Source: Pseudomonadota bacterium | GTDB lineage: Bacteria > Pseudomonadota > Alphaproteobacteria > Rhizobiales > Rhizobiaceae | Reading direction: 5' to 3' | Assembly: GCA_023387775.1 (NCBI GenBank) | Contig: JAEWHN010000183.1 | Span: 1 to 43,348 of the forward strand | Length of the DNA: 43,348 bases | In this document: positions 1 to 8,130 of the stretch, piece after piece | Position numbering within the stretch: the first letter of the stretch is position 1 | Layout of the letters: each line of letters starts with the position of its first letter | The notes under the pieces: generated by a model | The model's database searches: none | The model's input: only the letters and a program-made list of their open reading frames with translations | Told to the model about the DNA's origin: nothing | Program-made: the position numbers and the translations under genes

Positions 1-143
1 ACAAGCTGGATGACGATCAGGACGACCACGTCCCAGAAGATCACCTCGCCTATGGTGAACCATTTGCGGGTGCGGTTGACGCGCCAAAAGGCAAACCACA
101 CCACAGCGGCAAGGATCAGGGGAACAAAGCCGGCGACGCTCAC
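1..143 (-). CDS. small membrane protein, partial (runs off left edge)
   Basis: The GTG start at 141-143 overlaps the TGA stop of the upstream ATPase gene (GTGA), which suggests translational coupling. The 47 codons seen begin MSVAGFVPLILAAVVWFAFW, a hydrophobic helix. A basic stretch with RVNRTRKW follows, then a second hydrophobic run (VIFWDVVVLIVIQL) is cut by the window edge. It looks like a small inner-membrane protein forming the last visible member of the ABC importer operon. Small DUF2160-like membrane proteins occur in glycerol ABC operons, but I cannot assign this one to that family from what is visible. Function unknown. Confidence 0.5.
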   Translation of the reverse strand, partial: MSVAGFVPLILAAVVWFAFWRVNRTRKWFTIGEVIFWDVVVLIVIQL

Positions 144-1192
144 CGCAGCCTCTCCCCAGTTTTGCTGTCGAAGTAATGCAGGGCATCGACGGGAAAATGA
201 AGGTGCACGGGCTGGCCCGGCTTCAGGTCATCGCAGTCCCGATGGGTCCTGACCGTGATGCTGCGCTCGCCGTTGGCGAAAATCAGGAGCGTGTCGGGCT
301 CCACAGTCTCCTTGACGTCCAGCGTCATTGCAAAGCCGTTGCCGTCGCTGAGCTGGCCGAATCCGATCTGCTCGGGCCGGATGCCGAGCGTGACCGGCCC
401 GTCCGCGCATTCGACCTTGCAGGCCATCCGGCCGGCGCGGAACGTGCCGCTTTCTACCATGCCATCCAATGTGTTCATGGCCGGCCGGCCCATGAATTCC
501 GCCACGAACCGGTTGGCCGGCCGGCGATAGATGGCGCGGGGCTCGTCGAACTGAACCAGCTTCCCGTCCCTGAGCACGGCGATGCGGGTGGCGAGGGTCA
601 TCGCCTCTTCCTGGTCGTGAGTGACGAAGACGAAGGTCTTGTTCAGGCGCTGGTGCAGGCGGTTGAGTTCGGTGCGCATATGAAGGCGCAGCAGGGCATC
701 CAGATTGGAAAGCGGCTCGTCCATGAGGCAGATGGTCGGCTCCCACACCAGCGCCCGCGCCACCGCCACCCGCTGCGCCTGCCCGCCGGACAGCTGCCCC
801 GGCCGGCGATGCAAATAGCTGCCGATCTGCAGCAGTTCGGCCACGTCCTTCACGCGCTTGTCCAGCTCGGCCAAGGCGGTTTTGCGGATGCGGAGCGGAT
901 AGGCAATGTTCTCATAGACGCTCTTGTGGCTGTAGAGCGCGTAGTTCTGGAACACCATGCCGATGCCGCGCAGGCGCGGCGGCAGGGTGGTTATGTCCCT
1001 GCCGCCGATTTCGATGCGGCCTTCCGACGGGGTCTCGAGCCCCGCCAGAAGTCGGCAGGCCGTCGTCTTTCCCGAACCAGACGGGCCGAGCAGGACGACG
1101 AATTCGCCGAGGTCGAATTGCAGGTTGAGCCCGTCTAATGCAATGGTGCCGTCGGCAAAGCGCTTGGTCACTTCTGTGAAAGAAACTGCCAT
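140..1192 (-). CDS. CUT1-family ABC transporter ATP-binding protein (UgpC/MalK-like)
   Basis: This 350-residue ATPase energises the importer encoded just upstream. It shows a Walker A motif GPSGSGKTT, the ABC signature LSGGQAQRVAVARAL, Walker B CLMDEPLSNLDA and the switch histidine in FVTHDQEEAMTLA. The C-terminal 120 residues match a TOBE/MalK regulatory region (TLGIRPEQIGF). Length and order are those of UgpC/MalK-type subunits. The ATG at 1192 is chosen because GGAG lies about 8 bases upstream; an in-frame TTG one codon earlier is less likely. The gene follows the second permease after 124 bp and overlaps the next membrane-protein gene. The substrate is probably a sugar or polyol but cannot be named. 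Confidence 0.92.
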   Translation of the reverse strand: MAVSFTEVTKRFADGTIALDGLNLQFDLGEFVVLLGPSGSGKTTACRLLAGLETPSEGRIEIGGRDITTLPPRLRGIGMVFQNYALYSHKSVYENIAYPLRIRKTALAELDKRVKDVAELLQIGSYLHRRPGQLSGGQAQRVAVARALVWEPTICLMDEPLSNLDALLRLHMRTELNRLHQRLNKTFVFVTHDQEEAMTLATRIAVLRDGKLVQFDEPRAIYRRPANRFVAEFMGRPAMNTLDGMVESGTFRAGRMACKVECADGPVTLGIRPEQIGFGQLSDGNGFAMTLDVKETVEPDTLLIFANGERSITVRTHRDCDDLKPGQPVHLHFPVDALHYFDSKTGERLR

Positions 1193-1316
1193 CAAAATGC
1201 TCCGTACATTCCGGTGTGGCGGTCGTCGGCACGTAGCGACAGCACCGCCCTACTAATCTGTTCAACTGCGTCTCCGCCCGCGCTTGACCACGTCGGACGG
1301 TAGACACTTTCAAGGC

Positions 1317-2135
1317 TCAGCCCTTCACGGCTCCGAACGTCAGCCCCCGCACCAGGTGCTTCTGGACGAGGAAGGTGAAGACGAGGATCGGCAAGGTGGC
1401 GACGACGGCCACGGCGGCGACCTGCCCCCACAAGGTTCCGTGCGGCGTTATCAGGCCGGGAATACCGACCGTCAGGGGCCGCGCCTCGAAGGCCACGAGG
1501 ATGAAGGCGTAGAGAAACTCGTTCCACGACAGGATGAAACACAGCACCGCCGTCGCCGCCACGCCCGGCGCCGCCATCGGTATGATGACGCGGATGAAGG
1601 CACCCAGCCTGGAACGCCCGTCCATCATCGCCGCTTCGTCGATCTCTCTGGGAATCTCGGCAAAGAAGCCGCGCATCATCCACACGACCAGAGACAGGTT
1701 GAAGGTGGTGTGAGCGATGACGACCGAATAGATGGTGTCGGTCAGGCCGAGCACCGTGAAGAACATGAACAGCGGCACCGCGATGGAGATGGGCGGCGCC
1801 ATGCGGGTGGTCAGGAAGAAGAAGAAAAGATCCTCCTTGCCCGGGAAGTCGGTGCGCGCAAACACATAGGCCGCCGGCGCGCCGACGCAGATCGACAGGA
1901 CCGTGGACGCGACCGAGATGATCAGCGAATTGAGCACCAGCGGCAGGTAGTTCTTGTCGATGAACACCGCCGGATAGTTGTCGAAGGTCGGCGTGAAGAA
2001 CCAGCGCGGCTGCGGCGACAAGATGTCAAGACGCCCCTTGAAGGAGGTCAGCAGCATCCAGATGTAGGGCGTCAGCGCGATGACCAGGATGCAGGCGAGA
2101 ACACCGATCGCCAAGATTTTATAGGATCTGTTCAT
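1317..2135 (-). CDS. CUT1 ABC transporter permease, second subunit (UgpE/MalG-like)
   Basis: A 272-residue inner-membrane permease beginning MNRSYKILAIGVLACI. It has about six hydrophobic segments and the binding-protein-dependent transport EAA loop in its second half (EIDEAAMMDGRSRLGAFIRVIIP), the coupling helix to the ATPase. The ATG at 2135 is 5 bases beyond the stop of the first permease gene, and a GAGCGAG ribosome site overlaps that stop. Longer in-frame extensions upstream lie within the preceding gene and are not credible. With its partner it should form the membrane channel of the CUT1 importer. Confidence 0.9.
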   Translation of the reverse strand: MNRSYKILAIGVLACILVIALTPYIWMLLTSFKGRLDILSPQPRWFFTPTFDNYPAVFIDKNYLPLVLNSLIISVASTVLSICVGAPAAYVFARTDFPGKEDLFFFFLTTRMAPPISIAVPLFMFFTVLGLTDTIYSVVIAHTTFNLSLVVWMMRGFFAEIPREIDEAAMMDGRSRLGAFIRVIIPMAAPGVAATAVLCFILSWNEFLYAFILVAFEARPLTVGIPGLITPHGTLWGQVAAVAVVATLPILVFTFLVQKHLVRGLTFGAVKG

Positions 2136-2140
2136 CTCGC

Positions 2141-3067
2141 TCACCGCGCCCCCGTATCGACAGACTTCCAGTACACGGCCTTGTAGAAGATCGAGCACAT
2201 GATCAGGACGACGAGGTAGACCATGAAGGCGACGGTGGCGCCGTAGCCGAGGTTCCAGTTCTTGAAGTTGACCCGGTAGGCATAGATCGACAGCAGCTCG
2301 GAAACCGTGCCGGGCCCGCCGCCGGTCAGGATGAAGACCTTGTCGAATTCCTTGAACGCATCGATGCCGCGCAGCAGGAGAACGAGCGCAATGATCGGCC
2401 TCAGCAGCGGAAGCAGGATGTCCTTGAACTGCCGCCAGGGTCCCGCGCCATCCATGGTCGCCGCCTCGAAGGGCGCCTTCGGTAGGCTCATCAGGCCGGC
2501 AAGGATGATCAGCGTCACGAAAGGCGTCCACTGCCAGACATCGATGGCGATGATGGTGGGCATCACCAAGGACGGCGTGGAGAACACGGCCGAAGACTTC
2601 GAAAGCAGGCCGAACTTGTGCAGGTAGAAGGTGACCATGCCGAAATCACCCTGGAGCAGAAGCCGCCAGATGAGGCCGACGGCTACGGGCGCCAGCATCA
2701 TCGGCACCAGAAGCAGCGTCGTCAGCAGGCGCTGACGCTCGATGAAGCGCCAGATCAGCCAGGCAATGGCAAAGCCAAGCACGAATTCGACGCTGACCGC
2801 CATCAGCACGAACCGTGCCGTCAGCCAGAACGAGTTCCAGAAGATGGGGTCGTCGCGCACGAGGTGGCGGAAATTGTCGAGGCCGATGAAGGCGCCGTTC
2901 TGGTCCGGATTCGCGTAGCTCAGATCGGTCATGGCCGTGTAGGTCATGTATCCGAACGGCCCCACGAGGAACACGAGGACAAGAAGGGTTGCCGGCAGGA
3001 TCAGGGGAAGCGAGGCGCCCCGGTCAAGAAGGAAACGTCCGTGCGATTTCTGTATTTTTCTGTTCAT
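2141..3067 (-). CDS. CUT1 ABC transporter permease, first subunit (UgpA/MalF-like)
   Basis: A 308-residue permease beginning MNRKIQKSHGRFLL, with a cytoplasmic basic N-terminus and about six membrane helices. It carries an EAA-type loop (PFEAATMDGAGPWRQFKDILLPLL). The ATG at 3067 is preferred. A GTG further upstream at 3112 lies inside a strong hairpin and would add 15 residues of non-membrane sequence. It is separated from the binding-protein gene by 82 bp that hold that hairpin. Family membership is clear; the transported sugar or polyol is not. Confidence 0.88.
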   Translation of the reverse strand: MNRKIQKSHGRFLLDRGASLPLILPATLLVLVFLVGPFGYMTYTAMTDLSYANPDQNGAFIGLDNFRHLVRDDPIFWNSFWLTARFVLMAVSVEFVLGFAIAWLIWRFIERQRLLTTLLLVPMMLAPVAVGLIWRLLLQGDFGMVTFYLHKFGLLSKSSAVFSTPSLVMPTIIAIDVWQWTPFVTLIILAGLMSLPKAPFEAATMDGAGPWRQFKDILLPLLRPIIALVLLLRGIDAFKEFDKVFILTGGGPGTVSELLSIYAYRVNFKNWNLGYGATVAFMVYLVVLIMCSIFYKAVYWKSVDTGAR

Positions 3068-3084
3068 GACGACACTGCCATGCG

Positions 3085-3116
3085 CCCCGTGAGAAGCGCG
3101 CTGCGTTCTCACGGGG
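3085..3116 (-). terminator. intercistronic hairpin between binding protein and permease genes
   Basis: CCCCGTGAGAA and TTCTCACGGGG form a perfect 11-bp stem around a 10-base loop. No T-run follows in the direction of transcription, so it is probably not a full terminator. Stem-loops just downstream of binding-protein genes are known to stabilise the 5' transcript or cause partial termination, giving excess binding protein over membrane subunits. That role is inferred here from position. Confidence 0.7.
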
Positions 3117-3149
3117 GCAATTTGCGTTATGGCCTGGAAGGAATCCGAG

Positions 3150-4535
3150 TCACTCCACCGGATATTTCATCGGCGCGCAGGAGCCCAGCAGGGCGGAGAT
3201 TTCCTGTGCCGAACGGTCGAGGGCTTCCTTGGCGGATTTTTCGTCGGCCAGGTAGGACGAGAGTTCCCGCACCAGAATATCGGTCATCTCGCCGGATTGC
3301 GGCAGGGTCGGCTTGGGCTTCGCTACCTCGTTCGAGGCCATCGAGGCCTTGGAGTAAGGCAGTTTCTGCACCTCGGCCGAGGCATAGACGTCCGGGCGCG
3401 CGGTCGCTCCCCCGTTGAGGTGCTGGGCAAGCTGCTGGTCATAATCCATCATCCACTGGATGAAGAGATAGGCCGCCTCCTTGTTCTTGGATTCGGTGGG
3501 GATGAGATAGGTCCAGCCCTCGGTCTGGGCGATCTTGCCGCCTTCGCCCTCGGGAACCGTGTCGAAGCCCATCTTGCCGACCACCGTCGAAACGGATTCG
3601 TCGATGGCCACGGCGTAGGTGGCGTCGTTCCACATGATGAGCTGGGCGACGGTGCCCTGCTGCATCAGCGCCATCACGTCATCCCAGAAATAGTTCAGCG
3701 TGTCCGGTGGGGAGAAGGTCTTGAGGCTCTTGTAATATTCGGTGGCAGCGATGGCCTTCGGGCTGTTGACGATCACCGGGCCGCATTCCGACCCCGACTT
3801 CGCCTCCAGCATGTCGCCATCGAAGGAGTAGAGGAAGTTCAGCCATTCATACCAGAGCGCCTCGTGGCGCTTGCCCTGCAAGGCGGTGCCGTAGAGGCCC
3901 TGGTCGGGACGCGTGAACCATTCGGCGATGTCGCGATACTGGTCCCAGTTCTTGGCCGGCGCGAGTTCATAGCCATATTTGGCCTTGAACCCTTCCTTCT
4001 CCTTCTCGTCTCCGATCAAATCGGAACGATACCACATATACATGCTGAGCGCCGTAAAGGGGAAACCGTAGACCTTCTGGTCATACCAGGAAATCTCCTT
4101 CCAGAGTCCCTGATAGAGCTGCGCCTCGGGCTTAAATTCAGGATCGCGCAGATCGGTGCTTTCCAGGAAGCCCTCCAGGGGCTGGACGTTGCCGTTGGTC
4201 ACGAATTTTCCAAGCTCGCGGTGCGGCTGGATGATGAAGTCATATCGGCCGCGCTTGGAATTGAGGTCGAGCATGACCTTGCTGACGGCCTCGGAATGCT
4301 CGTACATCTCGATCTCGACCTTGATGCCGGTCCGCTTCTCGAATTCCGGCGCCAGCTTGCTCATGGCCTCGAGCGGCGGCAGCGCTTCGCCGATGGAACG
4401 GATGGTAACTCCCTTGTAGGGCGCGGCCGCCTCCTCGAGCGACCATGCATTGGCGCTTCCGACATGTGCAAGTGCCGCCGCAGTGGCAAAGGCAGCCGTC
4501 GAAAGCATGCGGAATATCGAACTCGATTTAAGCAT
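3150..4535 (-). CDS. extracellular solute-binding protein, family 1 (CUT1 importer)
   Basis: A 461-residue periplasmic substrate-binding protein. The N-terminus MLKSSSIFRMLSTAAFATAA runs on to a probable cleavage site after SANA. The mature part has the family-1 pattern (LAPEFEKRTGIKVEIEMYEH, then a YDFIIQPH segment). The ATG at 4535 is preceded by GGGGGAG; the reading frame stays open 52 codons further up, but without signal-peptide character. It heads the operon of two permeases and an ATPase. The divergent LuxR-type gene is the likely regulator. Substrate unknown, sugar or polyol by family. Confidence 0.92.
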   Translation of the reverse strand: MLKSSSIFRMLSTAAFATAAALAHVGSANAWSLEEAAAPYKGVTIRSIGEALPPLEAMSKLAPEFEKRTGIKVEIEMYEHSEAVSKVMLDLNSKRGRYDFIIQPHRELGKFVTNGNVQPLEGFLESTDLRDPEFKPEAQLYQGLWKEISWYDQKVYGFPFTALSMYMWYRSDLIGDEKEKEGFKAKYGYELAPAKNWDQYRDIAEWFTRPDQGLYGTALQGKRHEALWYEWLNFLYSFDGDMLEAKSGSECGPVIVNSPKAIAATEYYKSLKTFSPPDTLNYFWDDVMALMQQGTVAQLIMWNDATYAVAIDESVSTVVGKMGFDTVPEGEGGKIAQTEGWTYLIPTESKNKEAAYLFIQWMMDYDQQLAQHLNGGATARPDVYASAEVQKLPYSKASMASNEVAKPKPTLPQSGEMTDILVRELSSYLADEKSAKEALDRSAQEISALLGSCAPMKYPVE

Positions 4536-5031
4536 AGCACTCCCCCTTGTCTTGTTTTCCATGAAGCAGGCGGCCCTTGCCCCGGCCGGGCCATATTGCC
4601 CGTGCGGAAAGACGTCGCGCCATTCCTCGGCGCCGGCCCCCCGAATGCCCGGGAACCGGTTCAGGCAATCACAATGAGCAGGAACAGGCATCGGCTGGCG
4701 AACGGCCTGACGGCCCGGTCGCGGCAGCGGAACCGGCGGATATATCTTGCGGCCAGACGGCCTCGCGCGTCACGCGCGCGCCGTCGCTGCCGGCAATGCT
4801 ATGAAAGATCATCCTCCCCTCCTCTCCGAATGGAAACGGACCTCCTTATCCGCCTCCACGCAGTACCGAAGCGGTTCCGGGCGTCCTCTCCCCAGTGCCG
4901 TACCCATAGCCCGCTTCGAAGAAATATGCCCCAACCGCAAGAGCTTTCCTGCGGAGCTTTCCTGCGAGCCCTCTTTCGCAGGCATATTTCTCATATTGAT
5001 AGAATGTTATACGCTAGTCGCAAACAAGGGA

Positions 5032-5050
5032 TATTTCCTATTTTGGATAG
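5032..5050. promoter_or_regulatory. candidate regulator operator, copy 1
   Basis: TATTTCCTATTTTGGATAG is an imperfect dyad that matches copy 2 at 15 of 19 positions. The two copies start 28 bp apart, and this one lies about 50 bp upstream of the regulator start codon. The role as binding site for the adjacent LuxR-type protein is inferred. Confidence 0.45.
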
Positions 5051-5059
5051 CCTTCATGA

Positions 5060-5078
5060 TATATCCCATTCGGGATAG
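5060..5078. promoter_or_regulatory. candidate regulator operator, copy 2
   Basis: TATATCCCATTCGGGATAG contains a perfect dyad TATCCC-ATTC-GGGATA. It ends 19 bp before the regulator ATG, a position suited to autoregulation. It is the better of two related copies. Confidence 0.5.
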
Positions 5079-5097
5079 ATGACATCGAGGGGGGACC

Positions 5098-5934
5098 ATG
5101 CAGATTGCCGCGGGCAAGAAATTGCTGTCCACGCCGGACTGGTATGCCGTGCTGAGCGATCTGCTCTCGCGGGCAGGCGAGCCTGATTTCCCCCAGGCAT
5201 TCGCCGACGCCGTGCGCGCGCTCGTTCATTTCGACTATACGGTTACCTTTGCCTATAACGGCCCGGACGTTCCCGTATGCCTTCACCATACGTTCCAGGC
5301 CCAGCAGTTTCATATCCATGTGAAAGAATATGAGATCGGCCCCTATCTGCTGGACCCCTTCTACAAGGCGACCGCGAATGGAACGCGCTCCGGGCTGTAC
5401 CGCCTGGCCGAGCTTGCGCCGGACCAGTTCTACAAGAGCGAATACTACCGGTCCTATTATATCCAGACGGGACCGGTCGACGAGATCGCCTTCTTCATCC
5501 CCGGCAACGCGAACTGGGCGATCGTCACCTCGCTGATGCGCTCGCCAAGTCAGGCCGCCTTCAATGTCCACGATCTACGGACCCTGCGCTGCGTGGAACC
5601 CCTTTTGAGAGCGATCGCTGAAATGCACTGGCGGACCGACGAGCGCCTGAAGGCGGCAAGTTCCGAGCAGAATGAAAAGGCAGTGCTGGAAAGAACCGTC
5701 CAAGCGGCCCTCCACAAGAGAGGCATTCCCGCGCTCACGCCTCGAGAGATGGAGATCGTGGGCCTGGTGCTGGAAGGGCATTCATCGGAATCGATCGCCA
5801 AGATTCTCGGGATCACGGCCGGAACCGTCCGCATCCACCGCAAGAACATCTACGCCAAGATGCGCATTTCCTCGCAGAGGGAGCTGTTCGCGATCTTCAT
5901 GAAAGCGCCAAATATCAATATGACATTGCTTTGA
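5098..5934 (+). CDS. LuxR-family transcriptional regulator
   Basis: A 278-residue protein with a C-terminal LuxR/FixJ helix-turn-helix at about residues 212-265 (LTPREMEIVGLVLEGHSSES, then IAKILGITAGTVRIHRKNIY). The first 200 residues show no phosphoacceptor receiver pattern and no recognised autoinducer-binding signature. They are rich in Tyr and Phe (residues 70-130) and may bind a small ligand. The ATG at 5098 follows GAGGGGGG. The gene is divergent from the importer operon, so control of that operon is the natural inference. The DNA-binding domain is certain; the signal is unknown. Confidence 0.85.
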   Translation: MQIAAGKKLLSTPDWYAVLSDLLSRAGEPDFPQAFADAVRALVHFDYTVTFAYNGPDVPVCLHHTFQAQQFHIHVKEYEIGPYLLDPFYKATANGTRSGLYRLAELAPDQFYKSEYYRSYYIQTGPVDEIAFFIPGNANWAIVTSLMRSPSQAAFNVHDLRTLRCVEPLLRAIAEMHWRTDERLKAASSEQNEKAVLERTVQAALHKRGIPALTPREMEIVGLVLEGHSSESIAKILGITAGTVRIHRKNIYAKMRISSQRELFAIFMKAPNINMTLL

Positions 5935-6039
5935 ATCGAGCTTGTTGCAGTGGGAGCGACAGGCTGGCCTCGAGATGTCACTGGACGTGGTGCAGTTTGG
6001 CAGTGCTCCTCGGTAAGCACCGCGGCGATGGCGGTCTAA

Positions 6040-6246
6040 TCAGTTGTCGGGTTTCGGTTTGGTGTCCTTGACCGATCGTGCCTTAGCGGCGTTCCGGCGG
6101 TTCGCGATGCGCAAGAGGGCGTATTTGATCGGGAGTTCGTCGATGGTGTCCGGGTCGTAGTCGTCGACCCATTCGGTTGCTTCGGCGTGATTGGGATGGC
6201 AGGGGTTGGCCAACACGCCGAGCATGGCCGGTCCGCGCATCACCAT
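6040..6246 (-). pseudogene. pRiA4b ORF-3-like protein, C-terminal fragment
   Basis: About 68 codons remain. The segment MLGVLANPCHPNHAEATEWV with the following DDYDPDTIDELPIKYALLR resembles the C-terminal part of plasmid pRiA4b ORF-3-like proteins, where the pattern is L-x-DP-x-HP-x-H-x-x-x-x-EW. The usual N-terminal two thirds are absent. Its 5' end abuts and overlaps by 7 bp a cas9 fragment, so the original gene was cut by recombination. Unlikely to be functional. Confidence 0.55.
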
Positions 6247-6559
6247 CCCGACCGCTTCACGACGCCATCGCCGTCCGTTTCCTCGTCAGGATAGAGTGCG
6301 CCCAGATAGTCATGCGCCAGCCGCGCCAGATATTGCGTGTCGTTCAGCTGGCGATCGAAGAAAGCACGCTCCTTCTCGAATCGCTTCATCGCGTCGCGGG
6401 CGAAACGCCAGCGCTTGTTCTGCGGCAGGCGCTGGGCACGTTCGAGGATGTCGTCGTACGCTCGGCCCACAGCGGCACATCGGAAGGCGCAAAGTTGCGC
6501 TCCTCGCGGTTGGCCTCGCAGGTGCACAGGATGCGGTGGCTATCGTCGAGCGTTCGCTA
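6240..6559 (-). pseudogene. cas9: cas9 remnant (segment just after the HNH domain)
   Basis: Read in two frames, this stretch gives RTLDDS, then CEANREERN, then after a frameshift near 6455-6465 DDILERAQRLPQNKRWRFA, DAMKRF, RQLNDTQYLARLAHDYLGAL and YPDEE. This order is what follows the HNH active site in type II-C Cas9: P-F-S-R-T-L-D-D-S, EANR-x-K-x-N, ILERA-x-x-LP-x-NK-x-WRF, LNDT-x-YL-x-R-x-A-x-x-YL. About 100 of more than 1000 residues survive. TAG at 6557-6559 stands where Ser is expected (PW-stop-RTLDDS). No cas1, cas2, repeat array or tracrRNA is seen nearby. A dead relic, assigned from remembered family motifs. Confidence 0.7.
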
Positions 6560-6871
6560 CCAGGGACGCCGCGCAGCGCTTCGACGGACCTCCGAGAAGG
6601 TGAGTTGCGCCACCGCCCCCCGCCGGGCCTGCCGCGGATCGCCCCCCGCCCGGATCAACTGCTTGTTTTCGAAAGCTGCGGCGCGTGCCTGGGCAAGTGC
6701 GACCAGCGAGGGACTGTCGAGGCCGAGTTCGCACCGCTTTCCTCGGATGGTGATCCGTTGCACCCAAAAGCGAGAGGCGTTCAGCTCGACGCGCAGACAC
6801 AGGCCCACTCCGCCACCGTCATGATACTGCACCGTAATCAAGCGGCGAAGCCCTGCCTGCGCCTCCCCCAT
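6557..6871 (-). pseudogene. tyrosine-recombinase integrase, N-terminal fragment
   Basis: The 104 codons contain the arm-binding (DUF4102-like) domain of phage and island integrases: YHDGGGVGLCLRVE, then SRFWVQRITIRGKRCELGL, and ALAQARAAAFENKQLIRAGG followed by DP. The expected next segment starts (LTFSEV) and then breaks off into unrelated sequence that joins the cas9 relic in the same frame. The catalytic domain is missing entirely. The first 20 codons also do not fit the family, so the 5' end may be frameshifted. A truncated remnant. Confidence 0.7.
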
Positions 6872-7350
6872 TTATTCCCCCAATTCATCCTAGAATGGCT
6901 CGGATTGTACCGGAACACACCAGAAATCCAGAGGTCAAATAATAGCTTAAGAACAATATGTTATCGATCCATCCCGGTTCTTATCGGAAGAATAGAGGGC
7001 GGCCGCTCTCTCCGCCAGTCAACTTAATGGAATCATTCTCTGATTCGTATTCGGCTGCCGAAATGGCGCAGAACTGCGGGTTTTCGAGCCAAAGCTGTTG
7101 ATGCGCCGCCTGGCCAAAACGCCAATTTCGTTCTCTCTGGGCCGATATTCTCCAAACCTCCTGACTGCACGGATTTGGTACGGAGTTGTAAAGAGCTGTA
7201 ATCGCACGGTTATTTTGGCTGCTCGACCCGTACTTTTGTTACTTAACCTGGCTAGAGAAAGAGTCTCAGGTCCAACTGAGGTCTCCGAACACGTCTATGT
7301 CAGGGTAGGACCACACCCATCTCGCTACCGCAACGGTGTGGCATCATCTA
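6872..7350. other. gene-free AT-richer stretch
   Basis: No supportable gene, RNA or repeat. Base composition is visibly more AT-rich than the ABC operon to the left, consistent with imported DNA. Confidence 0.4.
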
Positions 7351-7909
7351 TTATACCGGCTCTGCCACGGCGACGTCCGCGTGCCTGGCAACAATATCCT
7401 GAAGATCACTCGAGTTGGTCGCTTTCACCCATTCATCAAGCGTCACGTTTTGCCTTGTTCTGAGGGCTGTCCTCTCCCTTGATTTCGAGAGCGAGCATCT
7501 TGCTGCTGGACAGCCGGACAAGGAAGTCGGGCACATACCGGCGACGTGAACCGGCCCACATGTTACTGAACCTGAAAACCGAGGTGATCGTTCTTCGCAT
7601 ACGCGACAACATCATCCCGCCCCTCGAACACATTCGCCGGTGCCCCTCCCACGATGAGTCCCCGACGAGGTGACTGATGTGCGACTTGATCGTCGGTAAA
7701 CGAGGCTTGGTCGTATTCCAGGTCCGCATCTGACCAGTCGCACCGATCGGTTCAACCCTGTTAGCTCTGAACAGACGCTCCATACCAGTTGTGTTTGTCT
7801 TCAACCCAAAGTTCCCAGGGAGGAATGCGCCGCCCTTCACGGGCACCTCAAATACCGTCGTCTGTCCCGAACGAACGGTCTGTGAGGTAGCCCCCGCTGC
7901 CTCTCCCAC
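7351..7909 (-). pseudogene. type III restriction-like endonuclease, C-terminal remnant with frameshifts
   Basis: Pieces in alternating frames line up as the C-terminus of Res-type (COG3587-like) restriction enzymes: TTKPRLPTIKSHISHLVGDS with SWE, then in another frame NVFEGRDDVVAYAKNDHLGF, then after a TAA RRRYVPDFLVRL and MLALEIKGED, then in a third frame LDEWVKATN. Y-x-PDF-(I/L)-VRL and the LEIKG core are the PD-(D/E)xK-type nuclease elements (PDF...EIKG). At least two frameshifts and stops lie between them, and the helicase part is absent. It cannot make a working nuclease. The family call is moderate; the broken state is certain. Confidence 0.6.
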
Positions 7910-7980
7910 TCCGCCGGAAACGGCTTCATCAGCGCGGCCGGCGTGATTTGGTGCACCGCTTGCCCCTGCCCTTCGCAGCC
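7894..7980 (-). pseudogene. tail of a recombinase-associated DNA-binding protein (relic)
   Basis: Translated on the minus strand this gives EGQGQAVHQITPAALMKPFP followed by AEWERQR. It parallels the C-terminus of the intact gene at 12323-12736 (GPEITLASLTKPFSVEWDRQ): same spacing, with a shared KPF-x-x-EW-x-RQ. The upstream part of the gene is not recognisable. This suggests that an earlier element of the same recombinase family once ended here. Confidence 0.5.
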
Positions 7981-8130
7981 TTTGTCCCGGCGAACCCGAT
8001 CATCTGGGCTAGCCTGCCCTGCAGGGTTCGCTCAGCGCTTGGGAGTGCTATGATTTAGCGCGACTGAAGAGACGCGCCGCGTCCTCGTGGGAATGCGCCA
8101 GCGGCAGAAGTGCGGCTGGCGCACCGTCCT

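Larger units (their letters stand above)
4536..5097. promoter_or_regulatory. divergent control region between importer operon and LuxR-type gene
   Basis: These 562 bp contain no gene I can support; the open frames have neither recognisable protein nor ribosome sites. The right-hand 110 bp become AT-rich and carry two related dyads just upstream of the regulator gene. The left part is GC-rich and is expected to hold the leader and promoter of the importer operon, but I see no clear -35/-10 pair. Confidence 0.5.

Noticed and set aside
176..1138. 320-codon plus-strand frame antisense to the ATPase gene
   Set aside because: Opposite-strand shadow of a GC-rich gene; no family pattern and the ATPase on the minus strand is unmistakable.
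3129..5078. 649-codon plus-strand frame
   Set aside because: Antisense to the binding-protein gene and its leader; composition is typical of an antisense frame and no domain is visible.
6040..8130. CRISPR array near the cas9 relic
   Set aside because: Looked for regularly spaced 24-40 bp repeats around the relic and in the rest of the window; none seen.
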